This document shows positions 10,134-19,776 of a stretch of DNA of 64,000 bases, piece after piece. Every line of letters starts with the position of its first letter. Position 1 is the first letter of the stretch. Origin of the DNA: Rapana venosa (lineage: Eukaryota > Mollusca > Gastropoda > Neogastropoda > Muricidae); NCBI GenBank assembly GCA_028751875.1, contig CM054165.1:31194879-31258878 (forward strand), written 5' to 3'. Below the pieces are notes generated by a model. The model was not told where the DNA came from and ran no database searches. It saw only the letters and a program-made list of their open reading frames with translations. The position numbers and the translations under genes were made by a program.

Positions 10134-11195
10134 GATAATAATGATAATAATAATAATAATAATGATAAATGGAACTTATATAGCGCTATATCTTGCAAAG
10201 ACAAATCAAAGCGCATGCATTCAACCTAATCTTACACAGTCATACAACCAATGACAAATAATCATTAGTTCAAACAGATATTACAAACATGGTACGCTGC
10301 AGACCAAATCTATGAAATAAAATTGCAATAGTCAAATGTTTTTCAAAAGCACACACACACACACACACAGGTCATATACTTTAGCAGGGTGATAGGACAT
10401 GGGTTAATGAAGGGTGGGATAGTTCTGATATGAAACAGGAGGGGGGAATCTTAGGTTTGAAATAAATATGTCTTGAGGCTAGATTTAAAAGTGTCATAGC
10501 TAGGCTTCTGGCGAAGAGAGAGAGGGAGCTCATTCCAGGTCGATGGACCCGAAATAGAGAAAGAGCGGCGGCCAACGGTAGATTGGTCGAATCTAGGTAT
10601 TCGTAGGCACAAGGTATCTGCAGCAGAGCGGAGGGAACGTGAAAGAGTGTACAGGTTAAGACATTCATAGAGGTAGGAGGGTGCAGTTTTGTGGAGACAT
10701 TTGTAACAGAGGGTACTGATCTTATAATATACTCTCTGTGGCACAGGCAGCCAGTGGAGAGATCGCAAGAGGGGGGTAATGTGCTCCGACTTTTTGAGAA
10801 CTAGTCGAGCTGCGGAGTTTTTTGTACGTTGAAGGGAGTGGATAGATGATGCTGGCAGACCAGACAAAAGAGAATTGCAATAGTCCAGACGTGAAAGAAT
10901 GAGAGAAGTGACAAGTTTGGCTGTTGCATCGGTGGACAGGTACTTTCGAATTGCACTAATACGCTAACAACTGAGAGTAGCACGACTGACAGGTCTGAGT
11001 GATGAATTTTTGCATAGAGAGTGTGTTGTCAGTAACACAACACCTAGATACCTCACAGCAGTGGATAGAGGGACTGATGCATTGCCGAGTTCTATTGAAG
11101 CTGTCGTGATGGAAGAGAGTCTGTGTTTGGTCCCTACGAGCATGGCTTCGGTTTTATCTGCATTTAGCTCTCATTTGTTCCGTGTCATCAAATGT
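10134..11195 (-). mobile_element. LINE 3' fragment with reverse transcriptase C-terminus (LINE-1 here, ATT-tailed, CR1/L2-like)
   Basis: The minus strand reads ADKTEAMLVGTK, RYLGVVL, then [44 protein letters not shown] and [14 protein letters not shown]. This order is typical of the end of the ORF2 reverse transcriptase in CR1/L2-like non-LTR retrotransposons. One in-frame stop lies near 10963 and the ORF ends near 10453. A 3' UTR follows, ending in the AGATATAGCGCTATATAAGT element and an (ATT)n-type tail at 10134-10158. It is a dead, 5'-truncated copy. Its 3' end is the source family of several short fragments elsewhere in the window. Confidence 0.85.
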
Positions 11196-11248
11196 GCGCG
11201 TGCTTGAACTAACGCACTTGGTGTTGTTTTTCTCACTCTTTTTTTTTG

Positions 11249-11284
<36 letters not shown>

Positions 11285-11297
11285 CTGTACCTGGCAG

Positions 11298-11511
11298 ACT
11301 GGAGAACTGCACCACGGCCATGAACATCGCCCACCAGCACCTCAACATCCCCATGGTGGTCCGCCCAGAGGACCTGGCCTCGCCTCACCTGGACGACCTG
11401 TCGGGCATGACCTACCTGTCCTACTACATGATGCCAGACTCCCCCGGCTACTTCGCCACCCGCCGCCAGATCCGCCTGCTTTTGCAGGCTGGCACCTGCG
11501 ACAACTTCACC
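11298..11511 (+). CDS. jbug: jbug exon w2: end of one CH domain and start of the next
   Basis: Acceptor TACCTGGCAG follows a (GT)n tract; the donor is GTGAGT. After the A that completes Arg from w1 there are 71 codons. LENCTTAMNIAHQHLNIP matches the helix before the last CH segment (the position of filamin AMQQADDWLGIP). DDLSGMTYLSYY matches the filamin HSVMTYLSQF motif that closes a CH domain. The sequence MPDSPGYFATRRQIRLLLQA then leads, after a linker of only about a dozen residues, into a new CH domain (AGTCDNFT). The phase at the end is 0. The short linker between two filamin-CH2-like domains is the main sign of a three-CH, jitterbug-type protein. The last ~50 nt of this exon recur four times in the next intron. 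Confidence 0.95.
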
Positions 11512-11907
11512 GTGAGTTGGTGGTGGTGGTGGTGTTGTGTGTGTGTGTGTTGTTGTGTTGTGTGTGTGTGTGTGTGTGTGGGGGGGGGGGGGTTGTGGGG
11601 GGGGTTTGTGTGTGTGGGGGGGGGTGTCACAGTGTGTTGTGTGTGTGTGTGTGGAGAGAGGGAGAGAGAGAAAGAGAGAGAGAGAGAGGAGGTGGAGGGA
11701 GGGGGTTGGGGGGGAGGGGTGGGGGAGAGGAGGTTGGAGGGGGAGAGGGGATTGGAGGGAGAGAGAGATAGAGGGAGGGTGGTAGTTGGAGGGAGAGAGA
11801 GAGAGAGAGAGGAGGAGGGGGAGAGAGAGAAGAGAGAGAGAGAGAAAGAGAGAGGGAGAGAGAGAGAGAGAGAGAGAGGGAGGGAGAGAAGGAGGGAGAG
11901 GGGGTTG

Positions 11908-11963
11908 GCGAGATTCTCCTCATTCTGCAGGATGGCACCTGCGACAACTTCACAGTGAGTTGG
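11908..11963 (+). repeat. Copy 1 of the w2 exon end with acceptor-like and donor sites
   Basis: CGAGATTCTCCTCATTCTGC-AG corresponds to the w2 codons for QIRLLLQ but has become a polypyrimidine-AG acceptor-like sequence. The 24 nt at 11931-11954 translate as DGTCDNFT and are followed by GTGAGT. The core starts GATGGC where w2 has GCTGGC. Confidence 0.85.
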
Positions 11964-12026
11964 TGGTGTGTTGTTCTCTGTGAGTGTGTGTGTGTGTGTG
12001 TGTCACTGTGTGTGTGTGTCACTGTA

Positions 12027-12086
<60 letters not shown>

Positions 12087-12121
12087 TGTGTGTCACTGTA
12101 TGTGTGTGTGTGTCACTGTGT

Positions 12122-12152
<31 letters not shown>

Positions 12153-12163
12153 TGTGTGTCACT

Positions 12164-12196
<33 letters not shown>

Positions 12197-12259
12197 GAGA
12201 GAGAGACAGAGAGAGGAGGGAGGGGGGGGGGAGGGGAGGGTGGTTGGAGGGAGAGGGGG

Positions 12260-12315
12260 GTTGGCGAGATAGGCTCATTCTGCAGGCTGGCACTTGCGAC
12301 AACTTCACTGTGAGT
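12260..12315 (+). repeat. Copy 2 of the w2 exon end
   Basis: The upstream part is slightly shortened (GATAGGCTCATTCTGCAG). The 24-nt core at 12286-12309 encodes AGTCDNFT with a silent change in Cys/Thr codons, and donor GTGAGT follows. Confidence 0.85.
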
Positions 12316-12459
12316 TGTTCTGTGTGTGTGTGTGTGTGTGTGGAGAGAGAGAGACAGAGAGAGAGAGAGAGGAGGAGGTAGAGGGAGGGGGGTGGGGGGG
12401 GGGGGTGTTTGGAAGGAGAGGGGGTTGGAGGGAGAGGGGGTTGGAGGGAGAGGGGGTTG

Positions 12460-12513
12460 GCGAGATCCTCCTCATTCTGCAGGCTGGCACCTGCGACAAC
12501 TTCACGGTGAGTT
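12460..12513 (+). repeat. Copy 3 of the w2 exon end
   Basis: GATCCTCCTCATTCTGCAG is followed by the 24-nt core 12483-12506 (AGTCDNFT, last codon ACG) and then GTGAGT. Confidence 0.88.
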
Positions 12514-12542
12514 GTTGTTGTGTTGTTGTTCTGTGTGTTGTG

Positions 12543-12596
<54 letters not shown>

Positions 12597-12650
12597 TGTG
12601 TGTGGTGTGTGTGTGTGTGGTGTGTGTGTGGAGAGAGAGAGAGAGAAGAG

Positions 12651-12682
<32 letters not shown>

Positions 12683-12752
12683 AGGAGAGAGAAGGAGGGA
12701 AGAGAGAGAGAGAGAGAGGGGGAGAGAGAGGAGATGAGAGAGAGAGAGAGAG

Positions 12753-12798
<46 letters not shown>

Positions 12799-12809
12799 AG
12801 AGGGGGTTG

Positions 12810-12863
12810 GCGAGATCCTCCTCATTCTGCAGGCTGGCACCTGCGACAACTTCACAGTGAGTT
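12810..12863 (+). repeat. Copy 4 of the w2 exon end
   Basis: GATCCTCCTCATTCTGCAG is followed by the core 12833-12856 (AGTCDNFT, last codon ACA) and then GTGAGT. Confidence 0.88.
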
Positions 12864-12883
12864 GTTCTGTGTGTGTGTGTGTC

Positions 12884-12923
<40 letters not shown>

Positions 12924-12969
12924 TGTGTGTCACTGTGTGTGTGTGGTGTGGTGTGTGTGTCATTGTGTG

Positions 12970-13785
12970 TGTGTGGAGAGACGGAGAGAGAGAGAGAGGA
13001 GAGAGAGAGGGGAGGAGGGAGGAGGAGGAGGAGGGGAGGGAGGGAGGGGGTGGGGGGAGGAGGAGGGGGTTGGAGGGAGGGGAGGAGATAGAGGGAGGGG
13101 GGTAGTTGGAGGGAGAGAGAGAGGGGGAGAGGGGGAGGAGGAGGAGGGAGGGAGGGGGGTGGGGAGAGGAGGTTGGAAGGGGAGAGGGGGTTGGAGGGAG
13201 GGAGAGATAGAGGGAGGGGGGTAGTTGGAGGGAGAGAGAGAGAGAGAGAGGAGGGGGGTGGGGGAGGGGAGAGGGGGGTTGGAGGGAGAGAGAGATAGAG
13301 GGGCCGGGGGAGGGTGGAGAGAGGAGGGAGAGGGGGGGGTTGGTTGGAGGGAGAGAGAGGAGGAGGGGAGGGAGGGGGGGTGGGGGTGGGGGGTGTTGGA
13401 GGGAGAGAGAGAGGAGGAGGAGGGAGGGGGGGGTTGGTTGGAGGGAGAGAGAGAGAGGAGGACGGAGGGGGGGTTGGTTGGAGGGAGAGAGAGGGAGGGG
13501 GGGTGTTGGTTGGAGGGAGAGAGAGGGAGGGAGGGGGGGGGTTGGAGAGGAGAGAGAGAGAGAGAGGGAGGAGGAGGGAGGGGGGGTGGTTGGAGGGAGA
13601 GAGAGAGGGAAGGGGGCGGTTGGTTGGAGGGAGAGAGAGAGAGAGAGGAGGAGGGAGGGGGGGGGGGGTGTTGGAGAGAGAGAGGAGGAGCAGGGAGGGG
13701 GGGGGGGGGGGGGTGGTTGGAGGGAGAAAGAGAGGGAGGGGGGGGGGGGTTGGTTGGAGGGAGAGAGAGAGAATGGAAATGAATT
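12970..13785. repeat. Purine-only (GGAG/GAGA/GGTTGGAGGGAGAGA) minisatellite
   Basis: Variants of a unit containing GGTTGGAGGGAGAGAGAG and G runs of 5-20 fill the tract. One strand is almost pure purine, so triplex or G-quadruplex formation is possible. It continues the same spacer material that separates the exon-end copies upstream. Confidence 0.85.
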
Positions 13786-13844
13786 TTATTTAAAGAGGGT
13801 TATGACATTTAATTATTTTAAAAAAATTTAAAGTTATTTATCTA

Positions 13845-14168
13845 TTTTATTCTTTTATATCGAGGATAATGGAATAAGCACTTATGCGCTTTTTTTTTTA
13901 CATCCAGTCCCTGTGTGTGTGCGGTTTTGTCAGTTCTGTCATCTGTTCCCACCGGCACACAATGGCCTACTCTTACGAAAAGCGGAACAGGATTTAACGT
14001 GTGCGCAAGATGTTCTGCGTGCGTTCGCATACACGGGGCCTTGGTTTATAGTCTCTTCCGAAGGACGTTTGGGGGAGAGTGGAGTCTGCACTGACGTTAA
14101 CTCCAGGGGAAAATATTATCCCCTTGAACGGGAATTGAACCCGGGTTGTCAGATTGCGAGCGCATGCA
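13845..14168 (-). mobile_element. Near full-length SINE-A
   Basis: Minus orientation from tail (TTATATCGAGGATAATGGAA) to the tRNA-like head (GAATTGAACCCGGGTTGTCA, the box B complement, ending at GATTGCGAGCGCATGC). Confidence 0.9.
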
Positions 14169-14639
14169 AAAAAACTCTGTGTGTGTGTGTGGGGGGGGGG
14201 TCGGGGGGGGGGGGGGGGGGGGATCAGTTCTTTATCCCAGACAGAAAGAGATAGCAGACCAGACCAACAACATGTCTGTTACCAGGACCAGTCAAAAATC
14301 TATCGGACTCACCTGTCTGTCTGTCTGTCTGCCTGCTTGCTGGTTCTGTTCTGTTCTGTGTCATTGCGGGACAGGGGAAAGAATGCCTGGGGGTTAGAGC
14401 ATTGCTTTCGCAATCTGGTGGTGACAGTTAAAGGGAAAGAACTCATTTGAAAGGAAGGCTAATTCAAGCTAACAGCGTGTGTAGTTTCCCTTGGATTGAA
14501 CATGATTTAAGTTGTCTTTAAAAAAAAAAAAGTTAGTTATTGTCACATGAAATAGCTACACCTCAGCATTTTGGGGTGAAGTAAGTGTCGTAACTTTGAG
14601 TTATGATGTAACATAATTGAGTTAAAACCTGATGTAACA

Positions 14640-14800
14640 TCATTGAGTTAAAACCTGTTTCACCTTTCGGAAGAGTAGGCCAGTTGTGCTAGTGGGAACA
14701 GATGACGCAGTTTACAAAACTTCATGCTCATGACGACTTGGTGTGAAAAAGTTTTTAAAATCCTACATGCATGCTTATTCCATTCTTGAAATGAAAGAAT
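14640..14800 (+). mobile_element. SINE-A fragment (3' half), diverged
   Basis: CTTTCGGAAGAGTAGGCCAG, GTGGGAACAGATGACGCAGT and GAAATGAAAGAATAAAC match the family; several changes and small insertions are present. A GAA-rich tract starts directly at the tail. Confidence 0.75.
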
Positions 14801-14804
14801 AAAC

Positions 14805-15005
14805 AGGAGAAAGAAGAAGAAAAAGGAGGAGGAGGAGGAGGAGATGAGAAAGAAGAGAAAGAAGAAGGAGGAAGAAAAAGAAGGAGAAGAAAAGAAGAGA
14901 AGAAAAAAGAAGAAGGAGAAGAAAAAGAAGAAGAAGAAAAAAGAAGAAGGAGAAGAAAAAGAAGAAGAAGAAAAAGAAGAAGGAGAAGAAGAAGCAGAAG
15001 AAGAA
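14805..15005. repeat. (GAA)n/(GGA)n-rich tract
   Basis: Imperfect AAGAAG/GAGGAG array between a SINE-A tail and a SINE-A head in opposite orientation. Confidence 0.9.
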
Positions 15006-15197
15006 TGTGCGCAAGATGTTCTGCGTGCGTTCGCACACGGGCCTCGGTTTCTAGTCTCATCCGGAAGGACTTTTGGGGAGAGTGGAGGAGTCTGCACTGA
15101 TGTTAACTCCAGGGGGAAAATTATCCTTCTTGAACGGGAATCGAACCCGGGTCGTCAGATTGCGAGTGCAATGTTCTAACCACTAGGCTATCCCGTA
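15005..15197 (-). mobile_element. SINE-A 5' half including the tRNA-like head
   Basis: Minus orientation. GATGTTCTGCGTGCGTTCGC, AGTCTCATCCGGAAGGACTT and GGGAATCGAACCCGGGTCGT (box B complement) are followed by CACTAGGCTATCCCGT (box A complement). Confidence 0.9.
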
Positions 15198-15198
15198 T

Positions 15199-15505
15199 GA
15201 CCAGTGGCTTTCCCACTCATGGAATTCCACTTTACAGCTTAGTCTTTAGTGATCGACTATGACTCTCTGACTAGGAGGCTTGACTTGCACAGTCCTTATG
15301 TGCTGCAGCCCTGGGGGCTGATTGGCCTTTGGAGAACATCTCCAACGCTGACTGTCCTTATGCCCACTTGGCCGAGAGAGTGGGGATGTACTGTGGGCAA
15401 GGCATCTCCACTATAATCAAATTTCTGCCCAGTTTCCAAAACAGCAGCTGCCTCCTCTGCTGTTTTGGAGGTCATCGTCGGACACGACGGACAAACATAC
15501 ATATA
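15199..15505 (-). repeat. Dispersed repeat D, copy 2 (inverted, truncated)
   Basis: Reverse complement of copies 1, 3 and 4 from TGACCAGTGGCTTTCCCACT to TTTTGGAGGTCATCGTCGGA. It begins directly at the end of the neighbouring SINE-A head. Confidence 0.85.
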
Positions 15506-15614
15506 CATCCCGTCCCCCCTATATATATATACATACATACATACATACATACATACATACATGACCAGGACGTGGCATAATGTGGGGGATGGTTGTTGCT
15601 GCTGTTGTTTTCAG

Positions 15615-15723
15615 ACGGACTGGAACGACGGTCACCTGCTGTGTAATCTGGTCAAGTCCGTGGGCGGAGATGTTCCTGGGTGGCCTGCCCTTACTAACGA
15701 CCCCACGGAGAACGTGCAGAGAG
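15615..15723 (+). CDS. jbug: jbug exon w3: core of the following CH domain
   Basis: Acceptor TTGTTTTCAG, donor GTCAGG. The exon starts in phase 0 and reads TDWNDGHLLCNLVKS, VGGDVPGWPAL and TNDPTENVQR, ending with one G. It corresponds to the filamin CH segment NF-x-x-DW-x-DGRALGALV…PG…W, with the conserved DW and DG(H) and hydrophobic helix. Joined to w2 it restores the NFTTDWNDG motif. Length is 109 nt, and the output phase of 1 matches w4. Confidence 0.95.
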
Positions 15724-16073
15724 GTCAGGCCTTGCTGTGTTTGTTACATGCGTGCGCGCATGCATGCGTGTGTGCATGCACGCGCGCGCATGCACACACG
15801 CAATTTTAATTTTGTTTTGTCTTCTTTGTTTGTTTTGGTTTGGTGTTTCTTTGTTGCTTGTTTGTTTGCATTATGACGGATATTTCTTCAAGATTTTTGA
15901 ATTATTTGAATTGTATGGTCTAATATTTTTCTAGGTTTTTTGTTTTGTTTTTAATTCCATATATGCATATGTTTTTGTCTTTTCCTGTTTGATTTGTATC
16001 GTTTACTATAGATTAGGTTTTTTATTCTATGTCTGCATATACATTATCTTTTTTTCTCGCTTTTGTTTCTTTA

Positions 16074-16160
16074 GATAGATGGCTTGATGAAAAAAAGCAA
16101 ATGCACTGCTTATTCAATGTACCATCTGAAAATAAAAGTTTGACTTTGACTTTGACACGC
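16074..16160 (+). mobile_element. TTGAC-tailed retroelement 3' end, copy 1
   Basis: ATGGCTTGATGAAAAAAAGC, ATGCACTGCTTATTCAATGT and ACCATCTGAAAATAAAA, then a tail of TTTGACTTTGAC units. The same segment occurs at 40205-40297 (+), and inverted at 16275-16380 and 18465-18547. Confidence 0.8.
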
Positions 16161-16274
16161 AGACTCAAAACTTTTAGTTTACCCGTGTGCTGGTGTTTTG
16201 GTTTGATGGTTTGTGATTGTGTGTGTATGTGTATTGTGTTGTGTGGTGTGTGTGTGTGTGTGTGTGTGGTAAAG

Positions 16275-16380
16275 GTAAGTCAAGTCAAGTCAAGTAATTT
16301 TTATTTTTGTAGATGGTACATTGAATAGGCAATGCATTTGCTTTAAAAAAAAAATTTCATCAAGCCATCTATCTAGGAAC
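16275..16380 (-). mobile_element. TTGAC-tailed retroelement 3' end, copy 2 (inverted)
   Basis: The tail reads AAGTCAAGTCAAGTCAAGT, followed by AGATGGTACATTGAATAGGC, ATGCATTTGC and ATCAAGCCATCTATCTAGG. It is inverted relative to copy 1, about 110 bp away. Confidence 0.8.
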
Positions 16381-16496
16381 AAAAAAACCAACTTGATCAA
16401 TATTATCTAACAACATTATTACCATAACCAATAATAATAATAATAATGATAAAACTAACTCCAAAAGAAAAATAGAAACAGAGAAAAAAAGAAAGA

Positions 16497-16545
<49 letters not shown>

Positions 16546-16569
16546 GGGAAGGATACCGTATATTAGAAC

Positions 16570-17312
16570 AAACTTCATAGGGTAAGTTTAAAGAATCTGA
16601 TCAATTCAAGGAACGATATTTAAAAAGTTGTCTGACCACTGCCCATATTTCTTGTTATATGGCTCCTTCTCAAATAGATTCGCGTTTTATAACAGTAAGA
16701 AGGGTTAATTCACTATATTTTAGAATGAAGTTAAATGCATTCCTTACAAAATTTTGTAAACATGTTAGATGTCTATGTGGAGATCATATTTCCAATACTC
16801 ATATCATATTTGAGTGCCCTATTGTAAAACCTTTTTTACCTACATTTTCTGAACAGTCTCTGGAAAATGTATTTGAAAATTCAAAGCTAGCCTTTGCCAT
16901 TGCCAGATGTTTATTGCATAGTCCACTTGAATATTTATTGTAGTTACATTATTGTTATTTCATGTTTCCACATTGTTGAGTTTATATTTTGCTCCTGTTT
17001 AAAAGCATTGTCATTACTTTTCTAGGGTTGGGTTTTTTTGTTGTTGTTTTTTGTTTGTTTGTTTTTTTTCAAATTTTATTTTTTACTTTCCCCCCCCCCC
17101 ACAAAAATACCAACATTGATGCTATTTCTTAACCTTTTCTCCTTCCACTCCTTCCTCTCCCTTCTATTATAACTTCCACTACACTTTCTATTTCCCTCGT
17201 CTAGAGTGGAAGCGCTTTGTTGCTGCCCTACACACCGCAGGGTGTAATGGCTAATGATGATGATGATGATGAATATCACTTAGAGTGAACAGACGTTAAA
17301 TTGAAGACAACA
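16570..17312 (+). mobile_element. LINE 3' fragment with ORF2 C-terminal zinc-knuckle-like motif (LINE-2 here)
   Basis: The + frame ending at 16943 reads FRMKLNAFLTKFCKHVRCLC, GDHISNTHIIFEC and PFLPTFSEQSLENVF, giving a C-x-C-x(9)-H-x(4)-C arrangement typical of the C-terminal end of many LINE ORF2 proteins. The minus-strand fragment at 54193-54650 encodes the same region. The 3' UTR ends in AATATCACTTAGAGTGAACA and GACGTTAAATTGAAGAC, a terminus also found at 41352-41390 and, inverted, at 54193. Confidence 0.75.
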
Positions 17313-17408
17313 ACAACAACACACACACACACACACACGCGACCCAAAACACCCCATCCTCCCCCCCTTGACTTTGACTTGACTTTGACTTTGACCTTGG
17401 ACCCCCAG

Positions 17409-17596
17409 GTCTGGACGCGGGACGGCGGCTGGGGATCGAGCCGATCATCAAGGCAGCGGAGATGGCAGACCCTGACGTGGAGCACCTGGGGGTGATGGCC
17501 TACGCCGCCTACTACACCCAGCTGAAGCCCGTCAAGCTGACCGCCAAACCCCCCACCTTCTCCGGCAACCTGGACCACGCCTTTGTCGGCCAGGAG
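17409..17596 (+). CDS. jbug: jbug exon w4: end of the CH domain and start of the linker
   Basis: Acceptor GGACCCCCAG, donor GTGAGG. GT completes Gly from w3. LDAGRRLGIEPIIKAAEMAD, then PDVEHLGVMAYAAYYTQLKP, align with the filamin [20 protein letters not shown] and HSVMTYLSQFPKAKLKP segments that close CH2. The remainder (AKPPTFSGNLDHAFVGQE) begins the interdomain linker. The output phase is 0. Codon use is strongly GC-ending (GCC, CTG, GTG), as in w2 and w3. Confidence 0.95.
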
Positions 17597-17604
17597 GTGA
17601 GGTT

Positions 17605-18340
17605 GATTGGGGAGGGGGGGTTATGGGGGGGGGAGGGGTGAGGGTTGGGGGGGGGGGTTGGGGTGGGGGGGGGGGGATTGGGGTGGGTTGGGGGTTGTGG
17701 GGGGAGGGTTGAGGGGGGTTGGGGGGGTTGGGGGGGGGGGGGGGGGGGGGGTGGGTGAGGAGGGTGTTGTGTGTGTTGTGTGTTGTTGTTTTGTAAGTGT
17801 GTTTGTGTGTGTTGTATTTTTGCTTTTATATACACGTGTGTTGTGTTTATGTGTGTGTTGAGTGTTGTGTTTGTGTGTGTGTGTGTGTGTTGTATTTTTT
17901 GCTGTTGTTTGTGTGTTGTGTTTGTGTGTGTTGTGTGTGTGTGTGTGATGTATTTTTTGCTTGTGTGTTGTGTTGTGTGTGTGTTGTGTTTGTTGTGTGT
18001 GTATGTTGTATTTTTTGTGTTTGTGTGTGTGTTGTGTTTGTGTGTGTTGAGTGTTGTGTTTGTGTGTGTGTGTGTGTCGTATTTTTTGCTTTTGTGTGTG
18101 TGTTGTGTTTGTATGTGTTGTATTTTTTGCTTTTGTGTGTGTGTGTGGGTGTGTTGTGTTTGTGTGTTGTATTTTTTTGCTTTTATGTGTGTGTGTTGTG
18201 TTTGTGTGTTGTATTTTTGCTTTTGTGTGTATGTGTTGTGCGTGTGTGTGTGTGTTGTATTTTTGCTTGTGTGTGTGTTGTATTTTTTGCTTTTGTGTGT
18301 GTGTATACACATGAGTGTGTGTGTGTGTTTTGTCTTTTGT
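17605..18340. repeat. G-rich tract followed by GTGT/TTTTTGCTTTTGTG minisatellite
   Basis: 17605-17765 is G-rich with GGGTTGGGG motifs. 17765-18340 alternates GT runs with TTGTATTTTTTGCTTTTGTG, repeated about ten times at irregular spacing. Confidence 0.85.
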
Positions 18341-18464
18341 TAAAAAGAGATTTTGATGTGTGTGTGTGTTGTACTTTTGCCTTTTTTTTTAAAAATAAAA
18401 GGAAAGATTTTGGTGATTGTGCGGGGGGGGGGGGGGGGGGTTTGAGAGTGTGTGTTTGTATATG

Positions 18465-18547
18465 AAAGTCAAAAGTTTCATTTCTATTTTACAAGGTACA
18501 TTGAATTTATAAGCAAAGCAAAAATTTTTTTCATCAAGCCATCTAGT
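18465..18547 (-). mobile_element. TTGAC-tailed retroelement 3' end, copy 3 (diverged)
   Basis: AAAGTCAAAAGTTTCATTTC, then GGTACATTGAATTTATAAGC and TCATCAAGCCATCTAG match the inverted copy at 16275-16380. Confidence 0.7.
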
Positions 18548-18964
18548 GTGTGTGTGTATGCGTGCATTTGTGGTGTTATTTTTGTCTTTTTGTTTATGTT
18601 GTTTTACTGGACCATAGCCTTGGGGGTCAGCATGAAATTTTGGTTTTAGCCTAGTTGATTAGGGTTTTGTTGTTGTTTATTTTGTTTTTTTTTTGTTTGG
18701 TTTTTCTTTTTTTTTAGAGGGGAGATGTTTTTTGTTGTTGTTTGTTTTGTTTGTTTATTTTTGAAAGGGTTCATTTTTGGGGGATTAATCAAAGGCTCCC
18801 TAGCACACTTCCATTAAGATTTATGTGTATGTTTACATATTGTGGTTTGTCATGCAACACACACCACACACATAACATAAAACTTTTTCTTCTGTTCATT
18901 TGTTATTTTCTCTCCGTCTGATCAGTTTTGCGCTAATTGGGAACTCTTGAATTCAGTTTAATGA

Positions 18965-18978
18965 GAGAGAGAGAGTGT

Positions 18979-19060
<82 letters not shown>

Positions 19061-19062
19061 GG
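18965..19062. repeat. (GA)n microsatellite
   Basis: Nearly pure GA run with two short interruptions. Confidence 0.95.
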
Positions 19063-19776
19063 AACATGAGTCCAGTGTTCATTCTTGAGTTTTCTCTTTT
19101 CAGTGACTTTGTAAGTGCAAAGTTTTTAATTTTTCCTTATTTTGTTTTCTTGCAAACTATTTTTTTTATATTTGTAATTTTGTTTTTCTTTTGTGTTTAA
19201 ATTAAAGGAAAAAAATTGATGTAGTGTAAGTTTGTGTAAAGCATGTTTTATGGTTTGAAAACATTGTGAGATTTTTTTTATATGATTATATTATTGGTGG
19301 TTTTTGTTTTTGTTTTTGTTTTTTTTGTTTTTTTGCTTTTGGTATTTCTGTTTGTAGTCTTAGTTTGGTGGTGATTATATTTTCTTTTTTACCTTTTTGT
19401 GGGTTTTTTGTTATATGTTCGTTGTTTCTTTTATATTCTTACTTTCTGTCATACCCAGTTCATATTTTTCCTAGGATTTTTGTTGTTGTTGCTGTTTGGG
19501 TGTTTTTTTTTATATCCTTGTTATTGTTGTTGTTATGTTCGATTCTGCCAGTGACCATGAATATGTTTTGATATTCTCTCATTATCCATTATTACCCTTT
19601 CCCTTCCCTCCATTTCTCCAGTTGGTCTTGTTGTGTCAAGTGTGCTTATATGTTCTCAGGGTGGTGTTTATACTAGGCGTTATCAGTTTGTTTATTTGGC
19701 CGAGTCATCTGCGATTCTCACCTCCTATGCTTTACCATCAAATCTTTAATCTTGTCCAACATTGTGCATAACGGAA

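Larger units (their letters stand above)
11512..15614 (+). other. Intron w2-w3 (4.1 kb)
   Basis: Contents: GT/GA low-complexity sequence with four exon-end copies (11520-12863); a purine-only GGAG/GAGA minisatellite (12970-13785); SINE-A (13845-14168); a G-rich patch (14188-14222); unique sequence (14230-14640) with a short TCTG run; a SINE-A fragment; a GAA-rich tract (14805-15005); a SINE-A head; repeat D inverted; and an (ATAC)n run at 15530-15561. No further exon is seen. Confidence 0.8.
15724..17408 (+). other. Intron w3-w4 (1.7 kb)
   Basis: Contents: unique T-rich sequence (15800-16060); the TTGAC-tailed repeat (16074-16160) and its inverted partner (16275-16380), separated by a GT-rich spacer; a CA run (16500-16543); a LINE fragment (about 16570-17312); and a short CA run and CTTTGACTTGACTTTGACTT tract just before the w4 acceptor. 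Confidence 0.8.

Noticed and set aside
10451..10867. 138-codon minus-strand frame as a host gene
   Set aside because: Its sequence ([27 protein letters not shown]) is the C-terminus of a LINE reverse transcriptase; it belongs to the retrotransposon fragment.
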